From positions 1-64,000 of the forward strand of contig MU266452.1 of the NCBI GenBank assembly GCA_021014945.1: a stretch of DNA of 64,000 nucleotides. The letters run 5' to 3'. Positions 44,701-58,221 of this stretch are shown here, piece by piece. Source of the DNA: Leucogyrophana mollusca. Lineage: Eukaryota > Basidiomycota > Agaricomycetes > Boletales. The translations under genes were made by a program, and so were the position numbers. Each line of letters begins with the position of its first letter. Position 1 is the stretch's first letter. A model generated the notes under the pieces. It did not search any database, was not told the origin of the DNA, and was given only the letters and a program-made list of their open reading frames with translations.

Positions 44701-47342
44701 GGAAGGAAACGTGTACCCACCAGGCCATAGCGCCTAAGGCTTCCATCGCGGTCTTGCATCCAGCCATATCTCGAATGCCTTGCGGTACCGTGTCGACGAG
44801 CACACCATCTTCCATAGACGCATCGTCTTCTTCCCCGGTGAACATTTCGTTGAGCTCTTTGACAGTCTGTTCGTACGTGAAGCCCTCAACGTCACGCAGG
44901 CTCGTCCACAAGCATGCTGCAGGGAGGATGGCCTTGAGCAGACGCGTAGTGGCGACTGACAGGTTGCCCTTCGCAAACGTCAAATCCATGAAATTGACCG
45001 CTAGCAATTGAACAGACCTTGGTAAAGACCACCTCCTTGGGCCTCAATTGCCGAATCATCGTCTCCAGCTTGGTGAGGCAGACGTCATCATCGAATGCAC
45101 TCAGATTGAACTGCGATGTCGCACTATCCAAGACACACGCCCCAAAGCTGGCTTCACCTTTGTCTGAAACATCCTCGCGTATGGAGATACAGTGGCCAGC
45201 TTGCTCGTCGGTCAAGAGGTCTTCGTCGACAAGTGTGCCGTTAGTATAAACTTTGTTCAGCTCGCTGAACGCAGGATAAGCGCCTATCATTGAAGACTGG
45301 GGACAACGCACCGGCGGACGATCTTCTCCTTCGCCTTGGTATCGCCAGATTTGCCTTTGGACTTGTTGGCCGCCACGCGCATCTCTGCACCGAGTGCAGT
45401 CTCGGCCTGGTCTACGCGCCCGACTTTGTATCCTACGAACTAGCTCAAGCAAAGTTCTGAGTTGTGAACCAGCTGAGTGTTTACCTTTCCCTAGAAATTT
45501 GCTGCCGGTGCGATTTTCGTTAGCATTAGTGGTGGACCAACGCAGTTCTCACTTACGCGGCCCAAAAGTTGAAGGATGACTCCGGTACACCAACCTACTA
45601 TGGCTCACCAAGGGGTCCAAAGAAATGTGGGCGCGGAAGCTTACCATTGACATCTTCACTCTTTGCGTTAGCTTGAGGTCGAATTCTGTGTGACCTATTC
45701 GAGCATCCTCTTCGTAAAGCTGAGTATAAGTGATATGGGTGAGTCTTGCAAGACAAAGTTGAAAAGACGCGTACCTCTAGGAATTTGCTAAAAGACACGA
45801 TACAGAGTGTCAGTAATTATGCGCTAAGACACCCAGCACAAACGACAAATACCCTTTTTGGAAGAATAACACCTTCAGACGTAGATCCCTAAGTAATGAA
45901 ACAGACCAGGGGTTTTAGTTGTTCACGAACCGTATCATAGTGATTCTGCTTGATCTAGGGCCAACCACAGCTTCGTTAAGATTTCAGAAGTCGCTGTGGT
46001 AGAACTTGAACTTACCTCCCAGAACTGAAGGATGTGATGAGCGATCAGTTTGACACAAGTTACTCAACAATCGAGCGCACCTGTTTCTCAAAAGGAGAGA
46101 AGTCCGCCCAAGCCTGCTTTGGGATGTATAGTGTTCGAGGGTCGTAGCCGGGCTCTCCAGGTCTAACACCATCTTTCTGAAAAGTAAACCTACCGTCAGT
46201 GCCGCGCTAACCCTGAGAACAGGACATGATCACGTCTTTGGGATCAATAAGGAAGCTGAATGGATCTTCGGCGGCTTTCTTCTCTGTCTTCTTCTCTTGA
46301 GTTCGCTGCTCGGCTGCGGTAAGGAACAAGCTGCCATTGCCTCCCAAGCTACCCCCGACATCGGTGTTCTTCTTGAGCGACGGGCGCTGAGGTTTGGAGG
46401 TTTTGGCTGATGGCTCGTCGGAATCAGACTCGTTTGCTTCAGTCGAATGTCTCGATTTATTCGAGACGGAAGAGCGACGAGACGAAGTGCTGCGCGAGGA
46501 TGCGCGAGAGGACGAACGAACTTCAGGCACCTCATCGGAGTCGGACGGTACAATGAAGTCGTCATCATCAGCTCCAGAGCTTGACCCAGACTTGCGTGCT
46601 ATGGATACAGGGAGGAGTGTTGTCGTTAAGTTTGTCAAAGGGGTACTAGAAGGTGCTTACAATGTTTAGTTGGCGACTTCTTAAACCGTGTCAAACGCGC
46701 AGAGAAAGAAGTGGCAGCTTCATCATCATCATCATCATCATCGGAAGGCAGCTTAGATACACGTGGTTTCTTTACACGAGCTTTGAAACGTTGATTAGTA
46801 TATCCGCATCTAGCTTGGGCGGCGAAACACCAACCTCGCGAAGGTGAGGATTTGTCATAATATTCCGGTGACGATGTTCTATATTTTGCTTGCGTAGCAT
46901 TCACCGTGGTGCTGGTATCGCCTTCGTCGTCCGAGTCTTCTATGACAATCTTTCGTTTCACGCGTACCTTTGGCACACAGCTTCAGCACCGGAAAGCCGC
47001 CCATAACAGCGTGTAGTAAGGATAGTAACCCACATTCTGTTTCTGTTTGGGCCTTTCTTCCCCATCGGAAAGCATGTCGACATCAATTGGGTCACTTGTG
47101 GGTGGAGTACCGCCGAAACTGTTCCCAGTATCCGAAGACTTGGAGGAAGAAGTCAAAGCCCTCACGGACGGAGGTTTTGATGCCGGGGTGTGAACGGTTT
47201 GGGAACTAGCGGATGCCGTGCTCGCATTCCCAGTTTTCGGCTTGACCTCGCCTGGTTTGCCGAGCCAGTTCATGAGGCTCTTCTGCTTCGTGTTTTCATT
47301 CGATTTCGTTTTCTGCGGGCCCTTGGGTGGTGCCATGGTCAT
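41785..47342 (-). CDS. MSH6: DNA mismatch repair protein MSH6
   Basis: Thirty-four exons close to 1,247 aa: 47034-47342, 46835-46967, 46661-46780, 46234-46598, 46081-46176, 46016-46024, 45931-45954, 45853-45872, 45775-45787, 45645-45719, 45557-45594, 45485-45501, 45312-45432, 45018-45264, 44721-44968, 44543-44663, 44413-44485, 44295-44358, 44097-44244, 43889-44036, 43708-43828, 43617-43656, 43488-43562, 43070-43433, 43004-43016, 42935-42947, 42846-42872, 42752-42795, 42609-42701, 42504-42553, 42426-42451, 42353-42373, 42163-42306, 41785-42108. The N-terminus (KQKSLMNWLGK) is a PCNA-binding PIP-like box (Q-x-x-L/M-x-x-W/F). The mismatch-binding domain includes VLFFQKGKFLELYEEDA, carrying the Phe-x-Glu mismatch wedge in the family position. 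The ATPase has TGPNMGGKST (Walker A), VILDELGRGTSTYDG (Walker B/signature) and FATHYGSL. It pairs with MSH2 to recognise mismatches. The start could also be the second ATG at 47336. Confidence 0.95.
46720..46742 (-). repeat. (GAT)7 trinucleotide microsatellite inside MSH6
   Basis: A perfect run of about seven GAT codons on the coding strand encodes seven Asp residues in the disordered N-terminal region of MSH6. Being a trinucleotide, length changes keep the frame. Confidence 0.75.
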
Positions 47343-47746
47343 CCCAGAGCAAAAATATGTGTGAACCGATGACAGACGCGACTTGGAGAACTTGGTTCTA
47401 AAAGTGATCGAGCAGGACTAACTTACGCGTTGTTTGGCCACTATTTGTAGCCCGTGGGAAGTAACATATAAATAAGCACTCCTCCGGGGTAAAATTACGA
47501 TCGTGGGTAGGAGCTGGTAGGAGAGATATATGTTTCGTTTTGATGGGAAACCCGGATATAGCATGCATAGTGTTCCTTAGACCGGCACAGGCTGCGGCAC
47601 ACAACATCCACCAACGGCTTGGAGGACTTCGGTCAGTGTATTTTTTCTGCTTTCAACCCCCACGCTGCTGCGAATCCCCCGTTCACTTATAACACGCTCT
47701 TTGAATTCGCTCGCTCTCTCTGCTTCCTTGGAACGAGACATCGACG
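47343..47746. promoter_or_regulatory. divergent promoter region, MSH6 / GH16 gene
   Basis: These 404 bp lie between two outward-facing start codons. For the GH16 gene, TTATAA at 47688-47693 lies 54 nt before the ATG, followed by a CT-rich leader (47709-47731), a common fungal core promoter layout. No defined element was found on the MSH6 side. Confidence 0.55.
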
Positions 47747-49620
47747 ATGTTTGCACTCTTGGTCCTCCTAGTACCTCTGGTAGCCACGGTAACTCCGGTT
47801 TTGTCTCAAGCATGGTGAGTCTAGCAAAGATGTCTGTTCAAATTGTCGGCTCAACTTGCGAATATCAGCAACGTTACCTCCCCGTGCCCATCAGCCTACC
47901 CATGCTGCAGTACGTTACCTTATTCTTCAAAGGTGCAGCCTGACCTAGACGACTGGCTGCGCAGGTGAATACGGATTCTGTGGTACCGGATATGTGAGCA
48001 AGGTCATCATGATTGTGATCGTGCACTGATTTACTGATATCAGTACTGCCTGGGAGGATGTGACCCACTCGGATCACATGCCCTCGACTCCTGTAACCCC
48101 AACCCGCTTTGCGAGACAGCTAACGTGAGTTATTGGATGATTCTGAGGCCTTTGGTTCTCTCGCTTTGGAAACTATGGGGAAGCTCCCAACTTCTCGGAA
48201 TCAAGAGTTTCGCTCTGCAACCTCCAATTGCAAAGCAAACCCTGAAATGCTGGTGCAGAACGAGATGGCGATGTTGAACTGCCTATATTCTGGTTTGTGA
48301 TCGGGAACCCGTTCCAACGTTCTAACGCATGCAACATAGTATACCCTATCGGATACCTCTCGCATCCTCAGTAATTACACACTTTTCAACGGGAATGCCT
48401 CCCAATACGGTAAGTACCGCTTTCCATTGAGCATAACAGTACCATTGATTGCGTTCGTGTGACCCTTTTCAGATTGGGTGGTAGAGGAGGGGTCTGTAAT
48501 GAACACCACCTCTGGAGGCGAATCCGCTGTTGCCCTAATACTCACTGAGAATGGTGGTGGAACCCTTGTCTCATCGACGAGATATGTACACTACGGCACC
48601 ATCACCGCTCGCCGTAAGTTCCTTTTTCAGCGAACAGTCAGATACTGAATTACTTTTAGTTAAGACCGGTCAGTGGGCGGGCGTGGTCACTGCCTTCATC
48701 ACGATGAGCAGCATTAAAGATGAGATCGATTGGGAGTTCCCAGGGAACGCGACGACCCAGGGACAGACCAACTATTTCTGGCAAGGATTTATCCGTGAGT
48801 ATCTTATCTGTCCCCGACACTCAAAAATCAAAATTGAACCAAACCTGCAGCCCAACAGACAAACGGAGTAATCGAGTACGGTTTCACCGACACTTATACT
48901 GACTGGCACGATTACACTGTGTGTCCTATATCTCGGCTACCATTCAGACACAGTACTGATCAAATCCTCAGATTGATTGGCAGCCCACTGCGCTCACGTT
49001 CTCCGTCGACGGCAATGTCACTCGTACGATCCAAGCTTCTGAGTGTGTTAACAACGCGACTGGGGTTAGCGAGTATCCAAACACGCCTAGCCGCATACAG
49101 CTAAGGTTTAAATATTTTGCTGTCTCCTTGTGCACATTCTAAAAGTTTCTCTTGCAGCTTGTGGCCTGCTGGTATCGCCAGTGAGCCCCAAGGAACTGTC
49201 GAGTGGGCAGGAGGTGCGTCTGCTGTAGGTGCTGTAACTCACCGCCTGACAATTCCCACACAGGTATGATCAACTGGAACGACTCCGACTACGTCTCAGC
49301 TGGCAAGTCGCTCCACTGCTAGTGTGACCAATTCGCGCTAACCCCGTTGCACCACAGGCCACTTCTACGCGCTCTTCCAGTCCGTCTCGGTGACCTGCAA
49401 TGATCCTAATCCACCAAACGCCAATGACACCGGATACGTCTATGGCGCGAATACCACGCTTGATACGCCTTCGATTACATACTCCAACAAAACGATCATA
49501 CTGCCGAAGTCGACGACAGGTGGTACCGGTGGTGCGAGCTCACTCACGGCTGCGAGCGACATGCACGGTGCGCTTGTAGCCTGTATGGTAGCGATGGCGA
49601 TGGCTGCGCATCTTTTGTAG
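47747..49620 (+). CDS. GPI-anchored glycoside hydrolase family 16 (Crh-like cell-wall transglycosylase)
   Basis: Twelve exons (47747-47814, 47869-47909, 47965-47993, 48044-48124, 48340-48409, 48473-48613, 48660-48794, 48851-48918, 48972-49105, 49158-49213, 49264-49302, 49358-49620) give 374 aa. It has a signal peptide (residues 1 to about 20), a Cys-rich chitin-binding-like module (YPCCSEYGFCGTGYYCLGGC), then a GH16 beta-jelly roll with catalytic DEIDWEF (Glu165, Asp167, Glu169). WQPTALTFSVDG and WPAGIASEPQGTVEWAGG follow. The C-terminus is Gly/Ser-rich then hydrophobic (ALVACMVAMAMAAHLL), a GPI signal. Crh enzymes link chitin to beta-glucan in the wall. Intron 11 is GC-AG (donor GCAAGT at 49303). 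Intron 4 is 215 nt. Confidence 0.93.
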
Positions 49621-49965
49621 ACTGAATTGTAGCTGACCTTGGCTGTGCGTCTCTTCCCCGGAGCTCGGCGAAGTTCACCGTCGGACAGGATTCGGATGGA
49701 CGACTTTGTTATCACATCGCTGTACGGACTCCTTTTGTTTTCCTGGTGATACCCGTATCAGCATATAATATTATGGAGGGTTTTTCTTTGTTGTCACATC
49801 TAGTGGTTGTGTGTTACCTGTGCTATTACACAGGGTTGGTACAACAAATCGATAATTGTTGCCATTACTGTGGTATGATGATGCGAAGTGGGTATGAACG
49901 AAATATGACTGACGACAGCGTGGACATGATACATAGCAAGAACCTGAACGTGTCCCAAAAAAAAA
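49621..49965. other. convergent 3' flanks, no gene
   Basis: The 3' ends of the GH16 gene and the UNC80-like gene face each other. Only 3' UTR-type sequence is seen, including an A-run near 49958. Confidence 0.5.
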
Positions 49966-52900
49966 TTAGAATGTCACTGACTCGTCAGGGTCTATAACAA
50001 CCACATCATCCTCCACTTCCCTCCAAGTGTCTGCGAACTCTTCCGACAGTTCTTTAGTCTCTTGAATGACGGCCTCAATGGCCTCCCTTTTTGTCCACGC
50101 CTTCATTCCATTGAATGTCTCCTCATCGCCGGAATTACTCGGCATGGGAAGGAGTAAGTCGTACCCCATGCACGTCTGGACCAGCCTTATCCTCCGGTAC
50201 GTAGCACGTACAAGGGAAGGAGATTTAACCGTTGCAGATTTAGTAAGTTGACGTACCCCGGATCCAATTCCGCCACTGGGTGACATAGACCGTCGATCCG
50301 TGAAATTAATCATCGAGGAGGGGTGGACGGGGCCGAGGTGCACGATGCGTGGCACAGGACCACTCGGAGATGAAGTGGGAGATCCTTGAAATCCGGGTGT
50401 GCGCGGGTTTAAGTCCAGGGGTTGCAGTGAGAGCTCTGCCGCAACGGATTGTGAGACTCCGAGCAACGGTGAGCTCGGTATCGAGGACATGCCCGAGTGA
50501 ACACTTGAAAGCCGCCGGCGGGGTTTCGTAAACATTGATGATGATGCTCGACGGCTACGCGGTCGAGATGGGCCACTCTGATGAGCGCGGATATCTTCGT
50601 CCAGGAGTAGCACCTTTTCCTGCATCAAGACCCGCAACTGGATCATTAACGGGTTACGGCATAAGCAGAACAGCTCCAAAAGAGACCATAGTGAATAGTC
50701 CACCACCCGGGGATTTGAAAACGTGGTTGAACTTGGGTGTATAGCAAAGGATGCCGATGCGGCGAACGGCGAATCATGCAAATCAAAAGGATCGAAAGAC
50801 GTAGTGCTAGTGCGAGGGGAATGCACTGGGGATGGCGGTGCTGACTGGTCTTGAGGACTAAGCGCAAACCTTGCATCACCCTCTGCGAGAAGGGACTTCA
50901 GGAAAGCACCTATACGCGACCATATTCCGGGGAGAGACGTTGAGAGTTCGTCTTCTGCGCGAATGATGATGATCTTAAGAACTTGAAGGGACGCAACCAG
51001 AGTCATCATATGCTCTTTGCTTGACCCAGAGCGCCTTTTGCCCTGGGACTTGCTACGTTCGGGTGATGACGAAGACGGGCGTGATTGACTGCGCTTCTGG
51101 CTAGCGGTCATAGTGTAGGATAACAGTCGCATCCAGGCACCAGCGCGAGCGTTTCGATGCCACGCATCGGACTGCTGCCCTCCCGAGAGGGCTGTCGAAG
51201 CGGTGTTCAAGATCAAAACAAAAGGAAACACAATTCCTGTTAAGAAACGATACGACGGCGAGCGGTTTTCAATTTCCGCTATGATGTCAGCACCGCGGAA
51301 TAACGCAGCGTGAGCGAGGAGATCGACAAGGGGTGCATTGTCGGAAGGAGGCGACGGATTCCCTTCTGAAGATTTTAGTTCGTATGCCTCTAAGCCTGTT
51401 CGGCAGATCTGGGTGACAATGAGGCTGGTGAACGACAGGTCGTTCACATACGCGGGATCCTCGCAAAGGTGAGAGATGGCTTTGTACACACCAGCGAAGT
51501 TCACGGCGGACGCATAAGCACTCATAATCGGAGCCAGATTACCGAGCAAGGCAAGGGCCTCTTTGATGTTGGGGTGGTTACTCTTGACCAATGAGAGTTC
51601 GGTGTATTCGGCTAGAAAATTGGCGACCTGGCCGCTACTGTGGGCGGCTTCACGAAGCAGCAGCTTGACAACATCGAATATTTTCTGAGGCGTGGATGTG
51701 TTCAGTTGCCCTCCTGTACGAAGGAAGGCGCAAACCAGCCAAAGGTATTCGAGTCGCATTGCCATCACGTCACTGGGAGTCTTGGACTTGTTATGAAGCT
51801 GATTCACCACATAGGATTCTTCCGACGAGCTGCCAAGGTTTGCGTCAACCGGCGATGCCGATGATGTATCAGAGTGTTTCGATTTCGCTACCGCACGCAT
51901 GATTATGACACCAAGCGCGTCGATACCATCCCGTAATACTGCCCGCGCAGTTTTCGAGGCGTCATAAAAGAAGGGAGTCAAGAGGTGTAAAAACCGCAGA
52001 AAGTGCTCTGCGCGTAGGATTGTTGGATCGTGGGCTATGACCGTCAAGAGGAGTCGCACGAGATTTTCAATATCGAGTGGCTTTGTTTCGTATTCATCTG
52101 GAAGATCGATCACGACTTGCTCCTTGTCGTGGCTTCCGTTTCGACGAATAGAAGCCAAAAAGGTCTGAGGCTTTTCCTCTGCAGTTGTGATCAGCAGTGC
52201 CTCTCTCTCCTGCGTCCGGTTTGAATTTCTGATGCCGGCTGCGTCGGCGCCAAGCTGTGAAGCGGTCTTGTGAAGCGAAGATAGAAGATCATAAACGTTG
52301 CGCGCGATCCAATCAGCATCACTTCCACAGGACTGGATGACATGAGCGACAACCTCCAAAGTCTGGAAAAGGAACACTTCTTGGTGGAGAGCATAGAACC
52401 GGTTTGTAGCGTACTCGATAGCATGTCTGATGCCAAGGTGATGCTCCTGCTCGGAGTATACTTTCGCCACCATGGGCATGAACAAGGGATACCCGCCGCC
52501 CGACGTAAATAGGCGCCGAAATCGCGTGCTCGCGACCATCAACGCTGCAGGATGACATCAGATTGTGACCCAGGAAAGACACCGAAACGTACCAATCATT
52601 GCTTGACTGACGATCCCTATGTCATTTCCATGAGCCAATAGTATGCGATTCAGACCATCGATGAACACAGCCAGCTCGCTGCGGTCGCTCAAATGCCTTG
52701 ACATCGACCGAAAGATCTGTGCAACAAGCAGCAAGTAGCTGCGAGAGAGTGTCAATGACAAGGCTACCAATGTGGCATCTGGCGAGGAGCCTCCGTCTTG
52801 AGCTGATAACTTGCGAGGGATAAAGTCTGTCACGTCCAGTGCCCTGTGGTCCGTGTGAGGGTCCAGTGAAGGCAGCACCAGCCTTGACATGCTCTTTCTG

Positions 52901-55900
52901 ATAAGTTGGACGTCATGAGGGTGCCGTTTTAGCATGGCCAGGAAAAGCATGTTCTGTGACAGACGAATCATGGTCATAGAAATCAGACTGGGAGAGAACT
53001 CGAATGGATTTCGAGAAGGTTGGAACGTTCTGGGGAACATGGGACCTGCAGGAGCCGAGCTAGGGAACCACAACGAGCCGGATGGAATAAGGAAGATCTC
53101 TACTTTCGCCCGGCGAATCTCTCGTATCGACATTTCGCTTACTTGAGTGACCAGCTTCGAAAGTATCGTGGCCGCATGGCCGAAACCGCGAAGCGGGTCG
53201 CTAGTCGTGGATTCTCGGGCAACAAGCTTCAGGTAGCCAGTGAGGTGGTTAAAACTGTAATGCGTCGTAGCCGGTGGAAGGGTTGCCCGAATATGAAGCA
53301 TCGCGCGCATGGCGGTGAAGGCTGGCCCTAGGTCATCATTGGCAAGTAGATCAAATATAGGGCGGATGAGGAGAGCCGGATCATTGCGCATCAAATCCAG
53401 AACGCATTCGCGTGCAGAACTTGCGACAGCAAAATGGGGATCAAATACCAGCGTGGCCATGTGTGGAAATAGTGCAGCCAATGAAGGGGCAAACACAGCA
53501 CGGCGCCTCAGCCCGCGACTTGTGGGATCCGACGAACGCCGGAACAAGGTGGGCTCTGGTGCATCACTGTTTGACCGCGGTTTGGTAGGAGTGGATGTAG
53601 GGGATGCAGAAGGGGAAGAAGCGAAGCGTTCAACGCCGCTGCTGAAGCGATCATTTTGATGACTCGGGAGTAACTGCAGTGGTGTCTGGACCCATTCACG
53701 TTTCTGGTCAGCAGGTTTCTTGTCTTCCATCCACCCTACTTCGGACAAACGTCTGCGTAATTCCAGGGGCATGCTCCCCTTGACGTCGTCTTCGTCCTCC
53801 TCTTCCCTAACATATAGACTTGAGCCGACGTCGGTAGCTACAAATGGAAGGGGGTCACGGGCGAATCTGAATGGCCGGCGGCGGTTTCGATCTAGTAGGT
53901 AGGCCTGGGATAACACTTGATACCGAAGGTTGATTAATAAACTGAGCCGTTGTACGGCGTTGAGCTTCACGTGATCATCCTCGCTGCAGCCATGATTGGG
54001 GCCTCAGTACTGAGCAAACACTAGCCAAGCAAAAGGCAAAGTCACCTGCATAGATCACTTTTGACGACATTCAAGATAACGGACGGGGATTTCTCGACGC
54101 AATGCATAATGAGAAAGCAGGCCTACGTGGTCGCCCCTGAGTTCCACGTGCAGCACAGTTATTAGGCTGTCACTCACAGAATTCGTAGCTTCCGCAATGG
54201 CGCTGCCTAGGCAGTGCGTCCACAAAAACGGACCTAGGCGCTGGTAGTCGTCTATAGTCAAGGACGCCGAGATTATCACGAGGAGCTCGAGGGCGCATGG
54301 AGTGACAGATCTCGGAAGGGTAGCAATTATTTGCGTCCTTGTTGCGTACAAGGCGGTCGCGCCTGTGTTGCGCTCCGCGGAGTCACCGTTGTCGGTACTG
54401 CTAGAGAAGAGAAACATCGTACTCCGGCGCTTTCCAGATGTCAGCAAGTGTGCTGTTACCACAAAGCAGAACGAATACCTGATGAGAAGCATGATGGTCT
54501 TCTTGTGCAGCGATGTAGACGGCGTTCAGTTTGGCCAGATGTTCTGTCACTTCCTCAATCGCGTCCTCATCGACTGCCAGATTCATCCCCCCTGCTTCGG
54601 CAACAGCCCCAACATGTGACTGAAGGAGCCAGGACACCGTAGATCCACACCACGGTGAGCTGAAGAAAGACTGGCTTAAGCAATTGATATGAAAAGTTGA
54701 GCAATACTCACCGCTTCAGCAATTTGATCAACATTCTAATTTCTTTAAACAGCACAATAAAAAGAACGCGATGAGATTGGGGAATCAAACTTGTCCGCTC
54801 CTTTCACATCCAAATCAGTCTGCAAGAAATGGGGAGCAGCTTGGCTATTTACCTTCGCTTCAATCATCACCCCCAACCTCATCTCTAAAACCGAGAAAAA
54901 CCTGGCTGCCGCGATGAGTGTCGAATTTTCATTATGCTGCCAGCTAATATCAGTTTCAATGAAACCAATAGTACGACGATGTCTTACAGGTACGTCTTGA
55001 TCGGGGCGAGGTAGCGACCGGACTCTGGCAATTAGCTCAAGTAACAGGGCGGTCTGGCCCAACCTCGCCTTTCCCCATGCTAGGCCATCCTCTCCTCCTG
55101 TAGACTTTCCGACGTCTTTCATGAGGGCGACCAACATCATCTCAGGATCGCGGGTCCAGAAATCAGGCAAAAAAGTAGAGATCGACATGAGAACCTCGAG
55201 ATGGTTCACCACAGATAGATCCTTCGTTGACGCAGCACATGCGAACAAAGGTTTGTAGAACAATTGTGGGTACATCTGCGAGACTTCATTCAGCAGGTCC
55301 GACAATGGTGCACAAGGATATGGCGGAGAGTCTGCCACCAGCCTCTGAGGGTGCGTCATCAGCCAGGTCACCTGAAGGGAACTGAGATGCACCTACATCG
55401 TTCAGTGACGCCGAAGCCGACGCAAAGATGGGCTTGCGGACATCTTCCGTTAGTTGTTTAAAGCATATTTGCAGTGTTGTCAGTATTTCAGGCCATGTGC
55501 TGTCGGATATCTAGGAAGGAAGTGAATGACGCGACCTTGATGAATGGGCGTTGAGTGGAGTGACGTACCAATGTTTGAATCGTCTTTTCAAAAGCAGATT
55601 GCCACTGTGTATCACTACGATATAATTGAGTGATCGCATCCGCCGCCGAGGCTTGGACGTCATGGACATCCGTAGCGCTCAGAAGTTCCAGGGCCAGGCG
55701 AATCACAGTCCTCCTCGCGTCAGCCGCACGCTTGCCAACAATAAATGAAACTTCCGTGACCATCCTCGTGTTGAGTATGCGAAGAATCATATGCGCATCT
55801 TCGCTCCTGCCAGCACGATCCGCAAAAGTAGCTGACAATAACCTTGCGGACGCGTGAGCAAATGCAACCATCTTCCGGGTTTGGATAGAGGCCAGCAGGG

Positions 55901-57582
55901 GCGAGACAGAGGACGGCTCAGTTGACGACCAGAAGCCCTTATTGAGTCGCAAATTATTAATACTGGCGATGCCGGCTCATGTTATGTTATAGCTTACCTC
56001 CAAGATTTGATGAAGAATCCACCGGCTGATGGAATCGGGGCTATTCTCCATACATCTAACCACAGCCTCTGCAACCAAAGCGTCTCTGACCTCGGACTCA
56101 TCGAAGCCTGACACGGCCACTGGAGTCCCGTCAATCTCCTCGTCTGCAAAATACGCAGCGAGACTTCCGCACGACCCAGCTCGTATCTGCGAAATGAGGT
56201 CCGTGACTATAGTCAACTCCGAGTTCTGGGATGTCAGCTGCCTAATGCTAATGAGAACTGTGAACAAGGCTTGCACCAGGGACAGGAAGACATGGTGGCT
56301 ACGAAATTCAAATGGTCCAGCACGGGGGCACAGCAGAGAAGCAAGGACGCCTAGTATTCGGTTTTGGTTGACGGGTGAGGTGGACGCGGCGTTACAGCAC
56401 CATAAACAGCGTCCAACATCAAGCTAAAAGCAACCAAGTTCAACGTTACGAAATGAACATACCGCCGTGACTGACCTCGTAGGACGCCGGTCGCCAGGTT
56501 TTGACAGCCACCTCAAAAGTTTCAACGGCAAGCCATCGATCTTCGTCGACAGATGAACCTGCCTCGTCGGTAAGGAAAGGGATCAAAAGTGTGGAGAGCA
56601 CGAGGCTCTCGTGAGGGAGGTATGAGGGATTCCGCGAAGCATAGCGAAGAATGACGTCATGGAGAGATACCACAGGGGATGTTGTTTGTCGTAACGAGGC
56701 CATTGACTGAGGCCGGCGTGGTTCATGCGGTTTCTGGCTCGTTTGAGCAAATGTAGTTGTACTAGACGCGGCACTCGGAGGGAGTGTACTAGTCGACATG
56801 AACGGCAGATACAGCGTTGACCCAATAGTTCCTATGGTCGCTTCTCGTTCATGTCTGGGTACCCGCGGGGCTTCTGGTGCCCGAGCGGACCAACACACTC
56901 TGAATATGTCGTCTGAGAACCTGCGGGAATCATCGATAGCCGCCTCACGAACGTGCTCGACCACATGACGGAAGCCTAAACGCGCAAGACGAGATGGCTT
57001 GGGAGTCTGGGGCCTAGCTGGGCTGGATACGCTGGTTTGGATCACAGATGGTGACGGAGATGAAGGTCGGGGAGCGACAGCTGGGACTACATGCTGTCGA
57101 AGCTGTTCCCAGCGAACTTTCGATGGCGTACGAGTAGGAACCGAGTCCGACCTCTCTCCTGTCTGACTCTTATGACTCTTATGACCAGTGGATGACTTCA
57201 AGGAGCTGATAAGCTTTGGCGAGAAGGACCCCTTCTGGATGCCAGGGCTGGAGGCTGGAGGTGGCAAAGCAACTTGATCAGATTCACCTGCGCTCAGTGG
57301 AATGGGAGATTCCACTAGGGGTTCCTCGGTCCATTTTCGCCCGTCTGTAAAGGGATCCTCCTTGGAGTCACTCTGCATGAGGAGCTGGAGTGTCGAGGCC
57401 TTTGAGGGTATCCGCACATGCTGTTGGGCTTCCTCATTGATGGGCTCTTGCGTACTTCCGCCTGAGGGTGCACGAGCAGACTTGATGGAACTTTTGTCGG
57501 AATCGAACGAGAATAATCGTTTCTGTAGAGGTCTGGAGCCGGTGGGTCTTCTTGAGGGCAGATCTTGCCGCCGAGACGACAT
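49966..57582 (-). CDS. very large HEAT-like protein, probably UNC80-like
   Basis: Twelve exons (56476-57582, 55998-56423, 55569-55937, 55397-55510, 54988-55344, 54853-54936, 54791-54819, 54712-54735, 54479-54659, 54059-54429, 52593-53983, 49966-52544) give 2,343 aa with consistent phases. The first 250 residues are Ser/Pro-rich and disordered; the rest is mostly helical repeat, interrupted by Ser-rich loops. The segment LFPHMATLVFDPHFAVASSARECVLDLMRNDPALLIRPIFDLL followed by LPPATTHYSFNHLTGYLKL recalls the UNC80 C-terminal domain. UNC80 assembles with the NALCN sodium channel in animals, and fungal homologues are poorly studied (possible partner: the Cch1-Mid1 channel). The family assignment is from memory of motif style and is less certain than the gene model. 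Confidence 0.7.
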
Positions 57583-58221
57583 GAAAAAGTGTGGAGCAAC
57601 GTCGCCTCAGTTATACTGAGTGGAATCAAAAGTAAAGAGAGTCGACGCCCGCAAAGATGTTACGGCCAATCAGGCATTCTAAAAGGTTGCCGACTTGTGA
57701 CTTAGCCGACCACGAAGTCCACGGAAGCTGAGGACGCGGCGCCACACATGAATACACCCGGGAAGGCCTGTGGCGTTTTCCAAAACCAAATTGCCTATTT
57801 TCTGCGTTCTCACATCACGCTGACAGGAAGATGCATTCACGTTGATAGGTACAACCGGAAGCATACAATTATTGACTATCGTCACGGATAGGATGATTAT
57901 CGGAACAGTAACAAAGAGAAGCTCGTTCGGAGAAGAATACAGGGCTCGCAGCACTATGAAGGTGGTGGGTAAGAGAGCCAGAGATGAGCCTGGCACCAAT
58001 AGGAATGGAACACTCACTTAAAAGATCCAAACTCTAGTAGCACAGACAAACGGATACAAACCTTTGGCGGTTTCGGATTTGGGTCGAGACTATGCAGTCC
58101 ACGGCAAAGAGAGAAGCATTATTATCATCGTCTCGGAAAGCAGAACGTCGCCGAGGAGAGTCCGTCGTCGAAGGCCCCACCAAGCAGAAAGAGTGGATAA
58201 AAAGGGAGCAGCGTACTCGCG
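57583..58221. promoter_or_regulatory. promoter of UNC80-like gene and 3' flank of RRM gene
   Basis: This is a 639-bp spacer. A 112-codon reverse frame (57679-58017) is hydrophobic in part but shows no motif or splice continuity with the RRM gene. Nothing else was recognised. Confidence 0.4.

Noticed and set aside
57679..58017. 112-codon partly hydrophobic reverse frame
   Set aside because: It could not be joined to the RRM gene by any splice signal and carries no family motif.
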